This document shows positions 25,730 through 34,933 of a stretch of 64,000 bases of DNA, in pieces. The position numbers were made by a program, and so were the translations under genes. Location: NCBI GenBank assembly GCA_963805795.1, contig CAWDVG010000001.1:248001-312000 (forward strand). Direction: 5' to 3'. The notes below the pieces were generated by a model. The model searched no databases. It was given only the letters and a program-made list of their open reading frames with translations, and was not told the DNA's origin. The first letter of the stretch is position 1. The number at the start of each line of letters is the position of its first letter. This DNA is from CAWARU01 sp963805795 (GTDB lineage Bacteria > Pseudomonadota > Gammaproteobacteria > UBA6186 > Azoamicaceae).

Positions 25730-26533
25730 TCAATCACTCTCTATATCAGTATTTTCAATAATCATCCATTTTTTTGAATATGGATAACCTTTGCTCGGAA
25801 TTTCTGGTGCCAAGGGCATATATTTTAATTTCTTTGATGCAAGATATCTTACCAGTGCATCAATTATTTTTTGATTTGATTCAGTATCGACTGGCTCAAT
25901 ATTATCTAATATATAACCTAATCTTTGCAAGCAAACATTTTGATCTAATTGTTCTGCAAGTGCAATTAATTTTTCTGGGTCTATAGATTCAATCAATTCA
26001 GATAATATCGTTGCAATATGATTAAGACCACCACTTTTATTGGTATACAGTAATAAATCTAAAGTTGTTAGTTCTGGAGAGGATATTTTTAAATAACCAG
26101 TACTTACTGTAATATTTTGAGTTGGTAAATCTTTTAAGAATTTTTTATATAAACAATCAATTCGTACTTGGCCAAATTCTAATTCCTTCTTTAATTGTTT
26201 ATTTGTAATGATTTGAAAAATCACCGGCTTTTGGTGGGCAGCACCGTGATACTGTGCGGCAGTTAAAAGGGCAGCATAATAGTCCACGCCGAGATGATTC
26301 ATTAGAAGTGGAACGAGTTCTTCAGCAGGTATGCAGCCTTGTTGTCTGTATTCTGGTGGAATAATCACATAAAATCCTTTCGCAGGACTTATTAAGTCTC
26401 GTTCCTTTTTTAATCGGGAGATTGCAGTTAAAACACTGTTTTTTGATATCTTAAGATCAATAATAGCTTGATCAATAGTAAATGATCTTTGACCTATTGA
26501 GCGTATATGCTTTAAATAATCTGAGAATGCCAT
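25730..26533 (-). CDS. abiEi: AbiEi-family antitoxin, winged-helix repressor
   Basis: 267 residues; N-terminal winged helix (ISKNSVLTAISRLKKERDL) followed by the AbiEi antitoxin domain (PAKGFYVIIPPEYR...LLTAAQYHGAAHQKP). In characterised AbiE pairs the antitoxin both neutralises the toxin by effect rather than direct binding and represses the operon by binding inverted repeats upstream. Directly upstream here (26560-26600) is AT-rich with no strong palindrome seen. Paired with the toxin after a 3-base gap. Together they could stabilise the island segment and defend it against phage. Confidence 0.88.
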   Translation of the reverse strand: MAFSDYLKHIRSIGQRSFTIDQAIIDLKISKNSVLTAISRLKKERDLISPAKGFYVIIPPEYRQQGCIPAEELVPLLMNHLGVDYYAALLTAAQYHGAAHQKPVIFQIITNKQLKKELEFGQVRIDCLYKKFLKDLPTQNITVSTGYLKISSPELTTLDLLLYTNKSGGLNHIATILSELIESIDPEKLIALAEQLDQNVCLQRLGYILDNIEPVDTESNQKIIDALVRYLASKKLKYMPLAPEIPSKGYPYSKKWMIIENTDIESD

Positions 26534-26867
26534 CGTATATCCCTAAAATGTCATTTTTCGACAGTTTACGGATATAATAGGGCATATAAAAAATAAAAAC
26601 AAGGGGATAGCAATGGAAAATTGGCGGTGAATATCAAAAAAGATCAATGGCTCCCCAAAATCATGATTTTTGAGTTGGATGGTTTTATAACAATGATCTG
26701 GGCGGCAAATTGCTGTAGCAACTCTTATTACCGGGGTAGTCACTGGGGAAGTTACCGGGGAAGTCACACCGGGGTAGTGGAAGTATGGAGAGAATAGGCG
26801 GAATACCCTAGATCCTCCATTAGTGGTGGCAAAGCTGCTCGTCTAGGTTACAAATTGTTCATTAATT
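26534..26867. other. Gap with a remnant of a TGEV-repeat coding sequence
   Basis: On the plus strand around 26730-26780 the frame reads ITGVVTGEVTGEVTPG then stops. Repeats of this kind (T-G/P-E/V-V) form the linker of AlbA_2/RecG-like or Fic-type DNA-binding proteins, so this may be a scrap of such a gene. No intact gene is seen, and the minus-strand frame here is its mirror. Confidence 0.35.
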
Positions 26868-27060
26868 TTTATGATTACCTTTGATGATATGAGCAGCTTT
26901 GGCTGTCATGATTTGATTAAAATGATTAGCGCCTACAACCCAAATAGCATCAAAATTTGGGGGTACATTTGGGGGTATAAAATCAGCATAGGATTTAAAA
27001 ACTTAGTAATCACGGGGCTTGCAGAGCAAGTTGGAAGGCCGTCCACTCCGCCATTTTATT
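26868..27060 (+). other. Island attachment block 2 (att core at 27039-27060)
   Basis: Same organisation as block 1: TGATTACCTTTGATGATATG, two TTTGGGGGTA arms, CACGGGGCTTGCAG, then CCGTCCACTCCGCCATTTTATT, which matches tRNA-Asp and its downstream bases with one mismatch over 22 bases. A plus-strand frame crossing it is not a gene. Confidence 0.7.
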
Positions 27061-27091
27061 ATTGTATTAATGGGTTTATGAATATCGAAAC

Positions 27092-28586
27092 TTACTGCTG
27101 ATCAGGTTTAAACAAATCATCCAAAGTCACTATCCCATCTAACATTTCTTCCGAATACATTGAATGTTTAATTCCATTAGAAGAAACCAGCGCTAAAAAG
27201 ATTTGTTTTTGGGTTCCTGTAACACGTTTAAAAACAGCTATTTTTTGCTTTATTTTTTCAGCATAGGCTTTATCTATTGAAAATGGATCTTCTGTATTTT
27301 TAATTTCAATAATTGTTATCGCATCGTCATCTCGATCAAAAAATAAATCGATTTGTGCACCTTGTTCTTGTTGTCCTTTTTTAGCAGCACTCTTCCACAC
27401 GTTCGGAATGGCTGTTGGACTTAAACCTAAAGCTATGCTGATTTGGTTAATATGTCTATAACAAATTGATTCAAATGCATATCCTGACCAACTCCGCCAG
27501 GATGGGGATTGCATCATTTTTTCCCAATATCCTTTTCTGATATCCTGTTCTAAAAGGGTTTTACTAATAGGTTCTATCCATTTAAAATAAAAAAGCGTAA
27601 ATTCATCGATCACTCTATAATATATTCCTTTTTTTAGATGAAAACTGGGTTTAAAACTTTTTATAAAACTTGTCTGTTCTAATGCCGCTAATCTACTTAA
27701 GCCTCCTTTACCTTTTGTGATGTTAGGAAGGATACGAAATAAAGCCTCTTGTTCGATTCCGTACCGATGCCTAGCGATCTCTTTGACAATATCGATATAA
27801 GGCTCATGATTCTCAAATAAAGAAGCAAACAAGGTTTCAAATTCTTTTAATAAAAAGCTCCTTTTTCGAAAAGCCAATTTCTCAATTAACTGATTTGCGG
27901 TATACCCCTTTTCAATAGTATTCAGATAATAGGGTATGCCTCCTGTAAACATATAAATTTTCAATATTTGTCGATTATTTAATGAAATCATCCGACTATT
28001 TAAATACCGCTTAGTTTCATGAAGATTCAAAGGAGCTAAATGAATTAATTTTGTAACCCGATTATATAGCCCACCTTTATTATGAATAATTTTATTGATA
28101 ATCCATGAAGCTGAAGAACCACAAATAATCAGTTTGATTTGATCATTTGTAACCCAATATTGATTCCAGTAATAATCAAGTGCTTGTAATAATCGAGAAT
28201 TTTTTGTAGCCATCCAAGGAAACTCATCCATAAACAAAATTATTTTTTTTTTTTGGACAGGTTTTAATAGCCTCTGTTAGTACCTTAAACGCCTCACGCC
28301 AACTAGTGGGAGTCTTTAAAATAGCTCCTTGATAAAAAGTTGCACTCACTTGTTCCATAAAATTGGTAATTTGTTCTGACAATGGAGCATCTTTTGAGCC
28401 CATTGAGTTAAAGAAAATTAAATCCTTCATTTTAAAGAAATTGCGAATTAAAAAAGTTTTTCCAACCCGGCGTCTTCCATAAATAGCTAAAAATTCCGCC
28501 TCTTTCGATTGAAGAAATTGTTTTAATATCGATTGTTCTTCACTTCGGCCAATGAGCTTCTCCGACTGTTTCATTCTTCCCCCCAT
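27092..28586 (-). pseudogene. ATPase_2/DUF234-type ATPase, split by a frameshift in an A12 tract
   Basis: N-part 28224-28586: Walker A IYGRRRVGKT. C-part 27092-28237: Walker B FMDEFPWM, sensor ICGSSASWI, winged-helix region, and a DUF234-like C-terminus with a PD-(D/E)XK-type pattern (AQIDLFF...IIEIKN). The two frames meet at twelve A on the coding strand (28244-28255); eleven would restore one protein of about 500 residues. So either the base count is wrong, slippage rescues expression, or the gene is dead. A start at 28586 or at Met5 (28574) is possible; both lie beside a 96-bp double palindrome that contains one candidate ribosome-binding site. Related genes: 39471-40901 and 43004-44473. 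Confidence 0.82.
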
Positions 28587-28682
28587 AGATTGTTCCCCCT
28601 GAAATCATATTCCAGAGAGAACAATAAGTCAATGATTTTAATTATTGTTCTCTCTGGAATATGATTTCAGGGGGAACAATCT
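28587..28682. repeat. Palindrome pair upstream of ATPase gene 27092-28586
   Basis: Two 37-bp units (28589-28625 and 28644-28680), each an imperfect palindrome with ends ATTGTTC...GAACAAT, start-to-start 55 bp. Because each is palindromic, the pair also forms a perfect 41-bp inverted repeat with a 14-nt loop. The proximal unit ends 2 bp from the first possible ATG and includes its AGGGGGA. Confidence 0.88.
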
Positions 28683-28908
28683 TTTAAATCCAGATAACTA
28701 TTTGATATTTAAAGATATTCTGAATTATCATTGTTCTTCATAAACTCACCCATTGAATTAAAGCTGATTCCCATACCATTCTATATCCATAAACTTTGAG
28801 GGACATTTAAATATTTTCAGTTTCCAAATGAACCATTGGCATCTTTCAGTTGCCAATCTGTTGGCGTTACTGACGATACAACAGCTCATGATACAGGATA
28901 ATCAATCG

Positions 28909-29112
28909 TTACAAAATAGCGTTTTTTGACACGATTAATAACGGGGGATCGTTAAATTGCCGAATAAAAGCTTCATTCAGCTCTTTAGCTTTGGTAATCA
29001 AATCGCTTAAAACACAGAGATAACTGTGTAAAGCGGATTTAGGATAATCCTCCATTAAATCTCGTACCATCAGCATCTCCACCATGGCTTCTATTTTGGT
29101 GAGATAGTCCAA
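28909..29112 (-). CDS. Small helical protein, doubtful
   Basis: A 67-residue frame beginning at a TTG; the frame is open further upstream without a start. The composition is that of a real soluble helical protein (DYLTKIEAMVEMLMVRDLMED...), but there is no Shine-Dalgarno, and the sequence may be the tail of a truncated gene next to the island junction. No family recognised. It diverges from the OTU gene. Confidence 0.35.
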   Translation of the reverse strand: MDYLTKIEAMVEMLMVRDLMEDYPKSALHSYLCVLSDLITKAKELNEAFIRQFNDPPLLIVSKNAIL

Positions 29113-29153
29113 TAGTGATTGCTGTTGAGGGATGACGTGCTGCTTTATTTTCT

Positions 29154-32009
29154 ATGTTATGTAAATTAAAATATAAATCACAACATTCCACTGATAGCTT
29201 TTACCCTATTTTGAATCAAGGTAGTATAGATTCTTATAGAGAGCTGCGACGTGGAGATCCTAACTATACTTCTTCATTTAGTACCCCAGGAAATGTAAAA
29301 AAATTAGGAAATGATGCATTTGTTTTTTTTCGCGTATACGTTGAAGGGTGTAATGGAGATAGGACTCGCTATGGTAATACGAACATAACTGGGGATTTAT
29401 CTCTTTTGCAAGATCAAGGTTGGATATCATTACATGATCAATTAAAATTAACCCCCAGTCCCAGAACGAAGTTTTTTACATGGGAAAACACTATTTTGAG
29501 GAAAATTGAAGCAATAAATATTAGGAATAAAACAAAAGATACCTTATTAAAGGATGGCATTCAATATTACTATAGGACCGACGTCTTCTCTCCAAATAAA
29601 AACACTTTCAAAAAATTTAAATCAAGGCAAGGTAGTTTTACAGAAGAAATATTTTATGGGAAAGACATTATGCTTGGCATAGCTTTATCCACCATTTATG
29701 AGTTAAGACAGTTGAAGGAATGTGGTTTCCAAGAATACTTCTTTACTCTTTTAAATAAATCGACAGAAAAAGAGCAACATGGACATCTCGGAAATCTCAT
29801 CAAAGGACTTTTTCGTATCGAAGGCAAATATCCGGTTTCAGTTAGATTTAATTATGATACAAATGAAGATGTTTTGCGTCCTAGATCTTTTGGAGTGACA
29901 GGTACACAAGAAAAGGAAAAAACTGAACTTTTTGTGAAAAACCCAGGAGGGGATGGCAGTTATAACAGAGATTTATCTATCAATAAAGATCACAAGGAGC
30001 TTGCTGATCAAAAAACTCGAATGAAATATATCACAGATAGACTCCCTGTTTTAAGAAAACTGAAAGGAAAGTTTAAAAATAAACCTGAACAACAAACTAA
30101 ATATTCAGAAGAAGAAAAAAAGCTCCAGAAAGAATATAATGAGCTTGAACAAAAAATATCCACAGCAAGCATAGAGCAAGAGAGAGTAATAGGATTTTTC
30201 AAGAAACATAAAGAAGAATTTGAAATTGATGATGAAACTATTTCGACCATTCCATTTCCCAAACTTGCATATATTGAAAGAGAATATGGAGTTTTACTTG
30301 AGGAGCGAGAGGTAACTTTCAAAAGCTTAGCAAATACATCATTAGAAAAACTGAAATATTTAATAGAATCTAGCTGTTATAAAGATATTTTGTTTAGTAA
30401 GCTTGAAGCTTTTTTTGAACTAAATGAATATCCAGTCGAAAGGCTTAAGCAAATAGAAAAATACAAACTTAAGACTGCTTTTTTAAAAGAGTACATGTTG
30501 AAAACTTTGTTTGAATTATTTGATAAAAATCCAAGGAGGTTAGAGTGCGTATGTAGTGATGATTTAAATAAGTTGGTTGCTGATTGCGCGCCGGAAATAG
30601 ATCCAATTGTAATGGATTATATTGAAGAATTTGATTTTGATTGTACGGGAGCAGTTGATTTCGAAGAAGTTGCAGAATCTTTGAAGGAAGGAAAAAAAGA
30701 AAAATTTATAAAAAATCTAGAAGACTGGTATTCTAAATGGGACGATTTTGAAGATAAAATAACCCAGTTGTGTTCATCGTTTAAATCTTTAAAAATTTTA
30801 TTACCTGATGCTTTTGTTGGAGAGAAGCCAAATATAGATTATTTTAAACAAATATTGCACCCTGAAATATGTGGAGGATTTAGAGATAATGATGTTGCAA
30901 GCGTGGATGTAGAAAAAGAAACCATGCAAAAAGAAAAATATAACTCGATTTTTTCGCAATTTCATCATAAAAGAAGAAATGAAGCCAATGATTTAAATTT
31001 AGAATCCAGTGGAGAACCTTCAAAGAAAAAACGAAAACAAGGTGACTCAAATGCGAATATGAATAAAGAGCAAACAGAATCGAGTTATGTACCGCTTTTG
31101 ATCACATTGCCTCAAATGAACGAATTTTATTTAGAAATTGATGTGCCCGCAGATGGCTCTTGTTTATTTTATTCCATTGTATTTTCAACCTTGCTATCCG
31201 CTTTAAATAATCAGCGAACTTTTCATGAGTTATATTTGAAACTATTTTGTGAAAAGAATGCAGGTGCAGAAACTAGTATTAAAAACCTACTGCTTCAATA
31301 TGATGGTAGCCAATCCTTTATTAAAAGACATGCGGCTAATTTGGAAGTTTTAGTTGATGTTGATTTTCGTCAGCGATTAGTGGTACATATGAGAGAACGC
31401 GAAAAGGAATTTTCAGAACAGCGGTATACTGAGTCAGGAGATTTTGCTGGCGATATGACTCGTATGTCGATGGCAAAGACGTTTGGTGGACTGCGAGAAG
31501 TAGAAGCCGCTAGCCAGTTTTTACAAAGAAAAGTGGTGGTATATCAGAAATTGGATGGTTCTTTAAAAGAAATACATGTGTCTGGTAAAGCCTTTTCAGA
31601 AACCTTGCATATTATATTGGCGGCGAGCAAAGCCAATAGCGCGGTACTGAATCATTATCATTTTTGTTTATTGCCTAAGTATTTCCCAGTTCAACAACTC
31701 CACTACCCTCTCGGCACTAATTCAGAGCTAAATTTGCAATATATTACAGAAACCATTGTAGATTCCTTAGAATCCGATAAACCCACTTACGCAGCATGTT
31801 TACCAGGATATATGGCTGCTAAAGCTTCATCCGCGATTGACCAATCATCTTTTGTTGGTAATTTGAATTCAGCGGGTGTAGCCGCTGCAGCAGCAGCGGC
31901 GGGTGTTCATAATCATCAATTTTTAGCAGCAGGTGCCGCTGTGGCTGCGGCAGCAGCGCCAGCTACTGCCGCTGCTTCATCTTCAACGAGATTTAAAACA
32001 AACAATTAA
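29154..32009 (+). CDS. Large OTU-domain cysteine protease-like protein, putative secreted effector
   Basis: 951 residues. An unrecognised N-terminal region (1-280) is followed by charged coiled coil (about 285-350) and helical repeats (350-560). A basic cluster SKKKRKQ at 623-629 is similar to an SV40-type nuclear localisation signal. The OTU domain spans about 655-845, with the catalytic motif PADGSCLF (Asp667, Cys670), TFGGLREVEA in the place of the usual WGG motif, and His834 or His836 in NHYHFCLL. OTU enzymes cleave ubiquitin chains, which bacteria lack, so action in a host cell is likely. The C-terminal 80 residues are poly-Ala-rich and end TRFKTNN. No good Shine-Dalgarno is seen at the ATG, so the true start is uncertain. 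Island gene. Confidence 0.8.
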   Translation: MLCKLKYKSQHSTDSFYPILNQGSIDSYRELRRGDPNYTSSFSTPGNVKKLGNDAFVFFRVYVEGCNGDRTRYGNTNITGDLSLLQDQGWISLHDQLKLTPSPRTKFFTWENTILRKIEAINIRNKTKDTLLKDGIQYYYRTDVFSPNKNTFKKFKSRQGSFTEEIFYGKDIMLGIALSTIYELRQLKECGFQEYFFTLLNKSTEKEQHGHLGNLIKGLFRIEGKYPVSVRFNYDTNEDVLRPRSFGVTGTQEKEKTELFVKNPGGDGSYNRDLSINKDHKELADQKTRMKYITDRLPVLRKLKGKFKNKPEQQTKYSEEEKKLQKEYNELEQKISTASIEQERVIGFFKKHKEEFEIDDETISTIPFPKLAYIEREYGVLLEEREVTFKSLANTSLEKLKYLIESSCYKDILFSKLEAFFELNEYPVERLKQIEKYKLKTAFLKEYMLKTLFELFDKNPRRLECVCSDDLNKLVADCAPEIDPIVMDYIEEFDFDCTGAVDFEEVAESLKEGKKEKFIKNLEDWYSKWDDFEDKITQLCSSFKSLKILLPDAFVGEKPNIDYFKQILHPEICGGFRDNDVASVDVEKETMQKEKYNSIFSQFHHKRRNEANDLNLESSGEPSKKKRKQGDSNANMNKEQTESSYVPLLITLPQMNEFYLEIDVPADGSCLFYSIVFSTLLSALNNQRTFHELYLKLFCEKNAGAETSIKNLLLQYDGSQSFIKRHAANLEVLVDVDFRQRLVVHMREREKEFSEQRYTESGDFAGDMTRMSMAKTFGGLREVEAASQFLQRKVVVYQKLDGSLKEIHVSGKAFSETLHIILAASKANSAVLNHYHFCLLPKYFPVQQLHYPLGTNSELNLQYITETIVDSLESDKPTYAACLPGYMAAKASSAIDQSSFVGNLNSAGVAAAAAAAGVHNHQFLAAGAAVAAAAAPATAAASSSTRFKTNN

Positions 32010-32158
32010 TGCATGACGGCCGTGCACATGGAAAAAGTAAAGGAATTGAATTAGAAATACGATTCGAATTATTGCAAAAACAAATGGCTTTATTTATGGT
32101 GCCTCAGGATCCGGCAGCAAATTCTACACCTCAACTCGTCGCAATTAATTTTTGTTAA
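32009..32158 (+). CDS. 49-residue ORF coupled to the OTU gene (tentative)
   Basis: The ATG overlaps the OTU stop codon (TAATG). The product is short and partly helical (IELEIRFELLQKQMALFMVPQ), with no recognised family. It could also be the out-of-frame tail of a longer OTU protein if a base is wrong. Kept because of the coupling geometry. Confidence 0.3.
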   Translation: MHDGRAHGKSKGIELEIRFELLQKQMALFMVPQDPAANSTPQLVAINFC

Positions 32159-32163
32159 TTAAA

Positions 32164-32943
32164 TCATTTAGCAGATGATTTTGATTTCGCAAGACCTGCT
32201 GCAATATTTATCTGACCAATTTGGATACCACGGCTTCCATTTGAACCAACTGTTGGTTTAGCACCATACTGATCAGTATGATGATCGGCTCCCTTCTTAT
32301 TAAGAGACATTGGCTTTTTACTATTATCGTGAGATTGTTTTAGATCAACGGCGGTTTTGGTTGCCGCAGCGGCGGATGCTGCCGGCATATTTTCGATTTC
32401 AGCATCATCTTTAGCTGCTGCGGTACTTAGGGGAACATATTTAGCCTTAGTTGGAGTATAAAAGCAGCTTACTATTTCTGACCAGAGCGCTGAAATCGAT
32501 GATGAATTTGCTTCTTGTTGATCTGCTTTTTTTCGTCTTTCAATGACAACGTTAATTTTATCTTGCATCGTTGGATTGTGTGTTGTATAAAAATCTAGAT
32601 GAGTCATATGACGTCCCGGTATCACTCGCTTATAATTGGCACCACCCATAATTAAGGCTTCAATTCCATCAAAATGATTATCTACAAAAGCGGAATCCAG
32701 GGCTGTCATGCCATATTTATTTGGAATATCTAAAGAGATATCGTCTCTTTTGAATGCCGCAATAAGCACTTCAAAGATATTTTTAGATGCTCCAACTGTG
32801 ATTGCATCACTGAATAATGACTCCGGGTTTTCCATGTTTCTTAAATTTATCTGATTAATATATTCTTGTATTTTTTTGATATCTTCTTTAATACGTATGC
32901 CTAATTCTAGGTTTTCAATCATTTCACTCTGTGTTTTAGCCAT
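32164..32943 (-). CDS. Ankyrin-repeat protein with low-complexity tail, putative effector
   Basis: A 259-residue protein, good AGGAG ribosome-binding site. Residues about 40-110 contain ankyrin-type repeats, clearest in NKYGMTALDSAFVDNHFDGIEALIMGGAN. A middle polar region follows, then an Ala-rich patch (AASAAAATK) and a tail of mixed basic residues ending KSKSSAK. No signal peptide, as for proteins exported by a type IVB system, whose substrates often carry such repeats and polar C-termini. Ankyrin modules bind host proteins; the partner is unknown. It is convergent with the OTU gene. Confidence 0.7.
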   Translation of the reverse strand: MAKTQSEMIENLELGIRIKEDIKKIQEYINQINLRNMENPESLFSDAITVGASKNIFEVLIAAFKRDDISLDIPNKYGMTALDSAFVDNHFDGIEALIMGGANYKRVIPGRHMTHLDFYTTHNPTMQDKINVVIERRKKADQQEANSSSISALWSEIVSCFYTPTKAKYVPLSTAAAKDDAEIENMPAASAAAATKTAVDLKQSHDNSKKPMSLNKKGADHHTDQYGAKPTVGSNGSRGIQIGQINIAAGLAKSKSSAK

Positions 32944-33667
32944 TTTATCTCCTTAGTTAATGATTAATACCATTGTTTTCACCTAACTTTGATTTTTCAA
33001 TGTATTGAGAACTTTGCCTTGACTTGCTGATGGGCTAGGCAAGACGCTGATTGATACTTTACCACTCTGGTCTTCATTAGACCGCTGATCAAACAATGGC
33101 ACAAAAGGTAAGATCTCTTTTGTTATTTTTACCAGTCTAATATACCCTTAGCCTAGTCTCTCATTATCACCCCAGCTCACTTACAAATGCAAGAGGGGGC
33201 TAACCACTCATGTTTTGGGAGGTGAGCAGAGATTTAATAGAGAGGTCAAAAGTGTTTGATATAGTCTAAGTAACTCATCTTTTATTTGGAGTATTACATG
33301 CTGGGTAGGGTAATTGTAGACTACTTGGCGCACTAAAATGTTATTTAAATTTCTCATTTTTCATCCAAAGCTGGCCTTTTTGGACTCCTCTAATTAGGGC
33401 AAGATCAATTTTTAGTGAGGAACCAGTTTGGTCAATATCAGATTTTCTGTCGATTACAATTATAAATTTGTAATGGGTCAAAAATTAAAGGTAGCCTTTT
33501 ATTTTGATGTTGCTCGTGTAGTTTTTATGAGCCCCTTTGGGATTAATGAGCAGGTATGACGATGATTATCAGTTTTATTATGCTGAGAATTCAAGCAGTG
33601 TGTGGTCAAGGGGAGAAGGTTTCTAATTGATTTGCCGTGGGCGGTTATCCGGGGATAGGAAAAGAGA
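32944..33667. other. 724-bp region without an intact gene
   Basis: Upstream of the ankyrin gene and before a serine recombinase fragment. No frame longer than 75 codons has coding character. The last 100 bases may hold further decayed recombinase sequence (GTGGGCGGTTATCC...), but the reading is lost. Confidence 0.5.
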
Positions 33668-34031
33668 TTGACAATGGGTGCTGTTGCGCGTAGGTTGGCG
33701 GAGGTTAAGATAATGACCAAAAAAGGTAAAAAGCATTGGGATAGAGCTACCCTTTGGTATATGTTAAAAAATCAAGTTTATAAAGGGCAGGCTGCATTCG
33801 GCAAAAGAAAAATTGGCATGAGATTGTCAAGCATAAGGCCACGAAGAGATTCTCAGGCACAACCAAAACAAAATTCTTCTAGATATCCTGTGGAGCGGAA
33901 TAATTGGATTTATTTTCTGTTCCTGCCATTGTGGATGGAAATCTATTTGATGCAGTACAAGAACAATTGGAAGAGAATAAGAAAAGGGCCAGGGTTCATA
34001 AGCAGGGAGAAACGCAACATTGTTGTAACGG
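33668..34031 (+). pseudogene. Serine site-specific recombinase fragment, frameshifted
   Basis: Part of the middle Recombinase domain of a large serine recombinase: GAVARRLAE...TKKGKKHWDRATLWYMLKN..YKGQAAFGK is characteristic of IS607-unlike, transposon-type resolvase/invertases. The frame shifts near 33905; the next frame continues DAVQEQLEENKKRARVHKQGET, the expected coiled-coil region. The N-terminal catalytic domain and the zinc-ribbon end are gone. It is cut off at about 34020, where a group II intron tail begins. It shows past insertion of a mobile element in the island. Confidence 0.72.
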
Positions 34032-34083
34032 TACGTACGGTTCTGAGGAGGGGCCGACGGAGTGATCCGTCGGTCTACTCAAC
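34029..34083 (+). mobile_element. Group II intron 3' end remnant (half of domain V, domain VI)
   Basis: ACGTACGGTTC is the 3' strand of a bacterial group II intron domain V, and is followed by GAGGAGGGGCCGACGGA-GTGA-TCCGTCGGTCTACTC, a domain VI-like hairpin with the expected 3' terminus. The 5' strand of domain V and everything before it are missing. Confidence 0.6.
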
Positions 34084-34138
34084 CTTGTGACAGAATTTAC
34101 GAGAAATTAATAACAAGTAACGACATGGCTCCGCTCAG

Positions 34139-34834
34139 TCATAGAATCTTTTTTGCAACAACATGATAAGTATGACAAGGATATATTTTGCCATCGGAAC
34201 ATTCGAACATGCCATCATCGACTTTCAAATATTCTATTTTAAATCTGTTTTTAAATAGTTTCATCACTTGATCTTTCGTGAGTGTCGTGGCCTCAGGATT
34301 GGTAGGTTGCCAATCATGTTTTCCATAAAACTGGCCACAAAATCTTCCAGCCACTGACAAACTATTAACAATATTTTCCCAACATTGATCAAAATCAGCA
34401 GGATGGCAAAACGGCAAAGCACTACTTGCGTTGATGAGATTTAATTCTTTGGGGAGGGTCATTTTTTCAAATTTTGATACGACAACTTTTAAGTTTGGAA
34501 GATCGGCAGGATTAACACGACGTAAAATGATATCGATAGAGGATTGCTCGGCATCTAGGGCTGACACCTGCCAACCCGATTTCAGCAAAAATATAGTATC
34601 TTTTCCTACTCCCGCGCCCAAATCAACTGCTCTACCCGATTTGATATTTTCCACTTGAAAATTGCGAAGTGCCAGCGATAAAGTCTTTTGCGGATCAGTG
34701 CTGTCCATTGTGTCTTGATAATATTCTTGCCAGTCAGGAGTTTTTGACTTCTTCTCATTCGCATTGTTATCAGAACAAGTAAACGCAAACACGGGAACTA
34801 ACACTAAAATGGACAATTGTTTAATTATGATCAA
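34139..34834 (-). CDS. Class I SAM-dependent methyltransferase with an N-terminal export-like segment
   Basis: 231 residues. The methyltransferase core is clear: motif I AVDLGAGVGKDT (about residues 69-80), an acidic strand-2 end (ALDAE), and the later NASSALPFCHP region, similar to TehB/thiol-type methyltransferases. Unusually, residues 1-21 look like a signal or lipoprotein leader (ILVLVPVFAFTC|SDN), which is odd for a SAM-dependent enzyme because SAM is cytoplasmic. The leader might be a mis-set start, a membrane anchor, or a host-targeting feature. The Cys is preceded by AFT, an imperfect lipobox. Confidence 0.75.
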   Translation of the reverse strand: MIIIKQLSILVLVPVFAFTCSDNNANEKKSKTPDWQEYYQDTMDSTDPQKTLSLALRNFQVENIKSGRAVDLGAGVGKDTIFLLKSGWQVSALDAEQSSIDIILRRVNPADLPNLKVVVSKFEKMTLPKELNLINASSALPFCHPADFDQCWENIVNSLSVAGRFCGQFYGKHDWQPTNPEATTLTKDQVMKLFKNRFKIEYLKVDDGMFECSDGKIYPCHTYHVVAKKIL

Positions 34835-34933
34835 CGAATCCTATTACGAGCAATCTAGTTTAACCGAGAACCTATTACAAGCAAAATGGATATTTTAAAT
34901 TCACCTGCCGAGGCTAGCAACCCTTAGCCACAT

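Noticed and set aside
26871..27101. 76-codon plus-strand frame
   Set aside because: It spans att block 2; the repeated IWGYIWGYK part is just the GGGGGTA arm sites read as codons.
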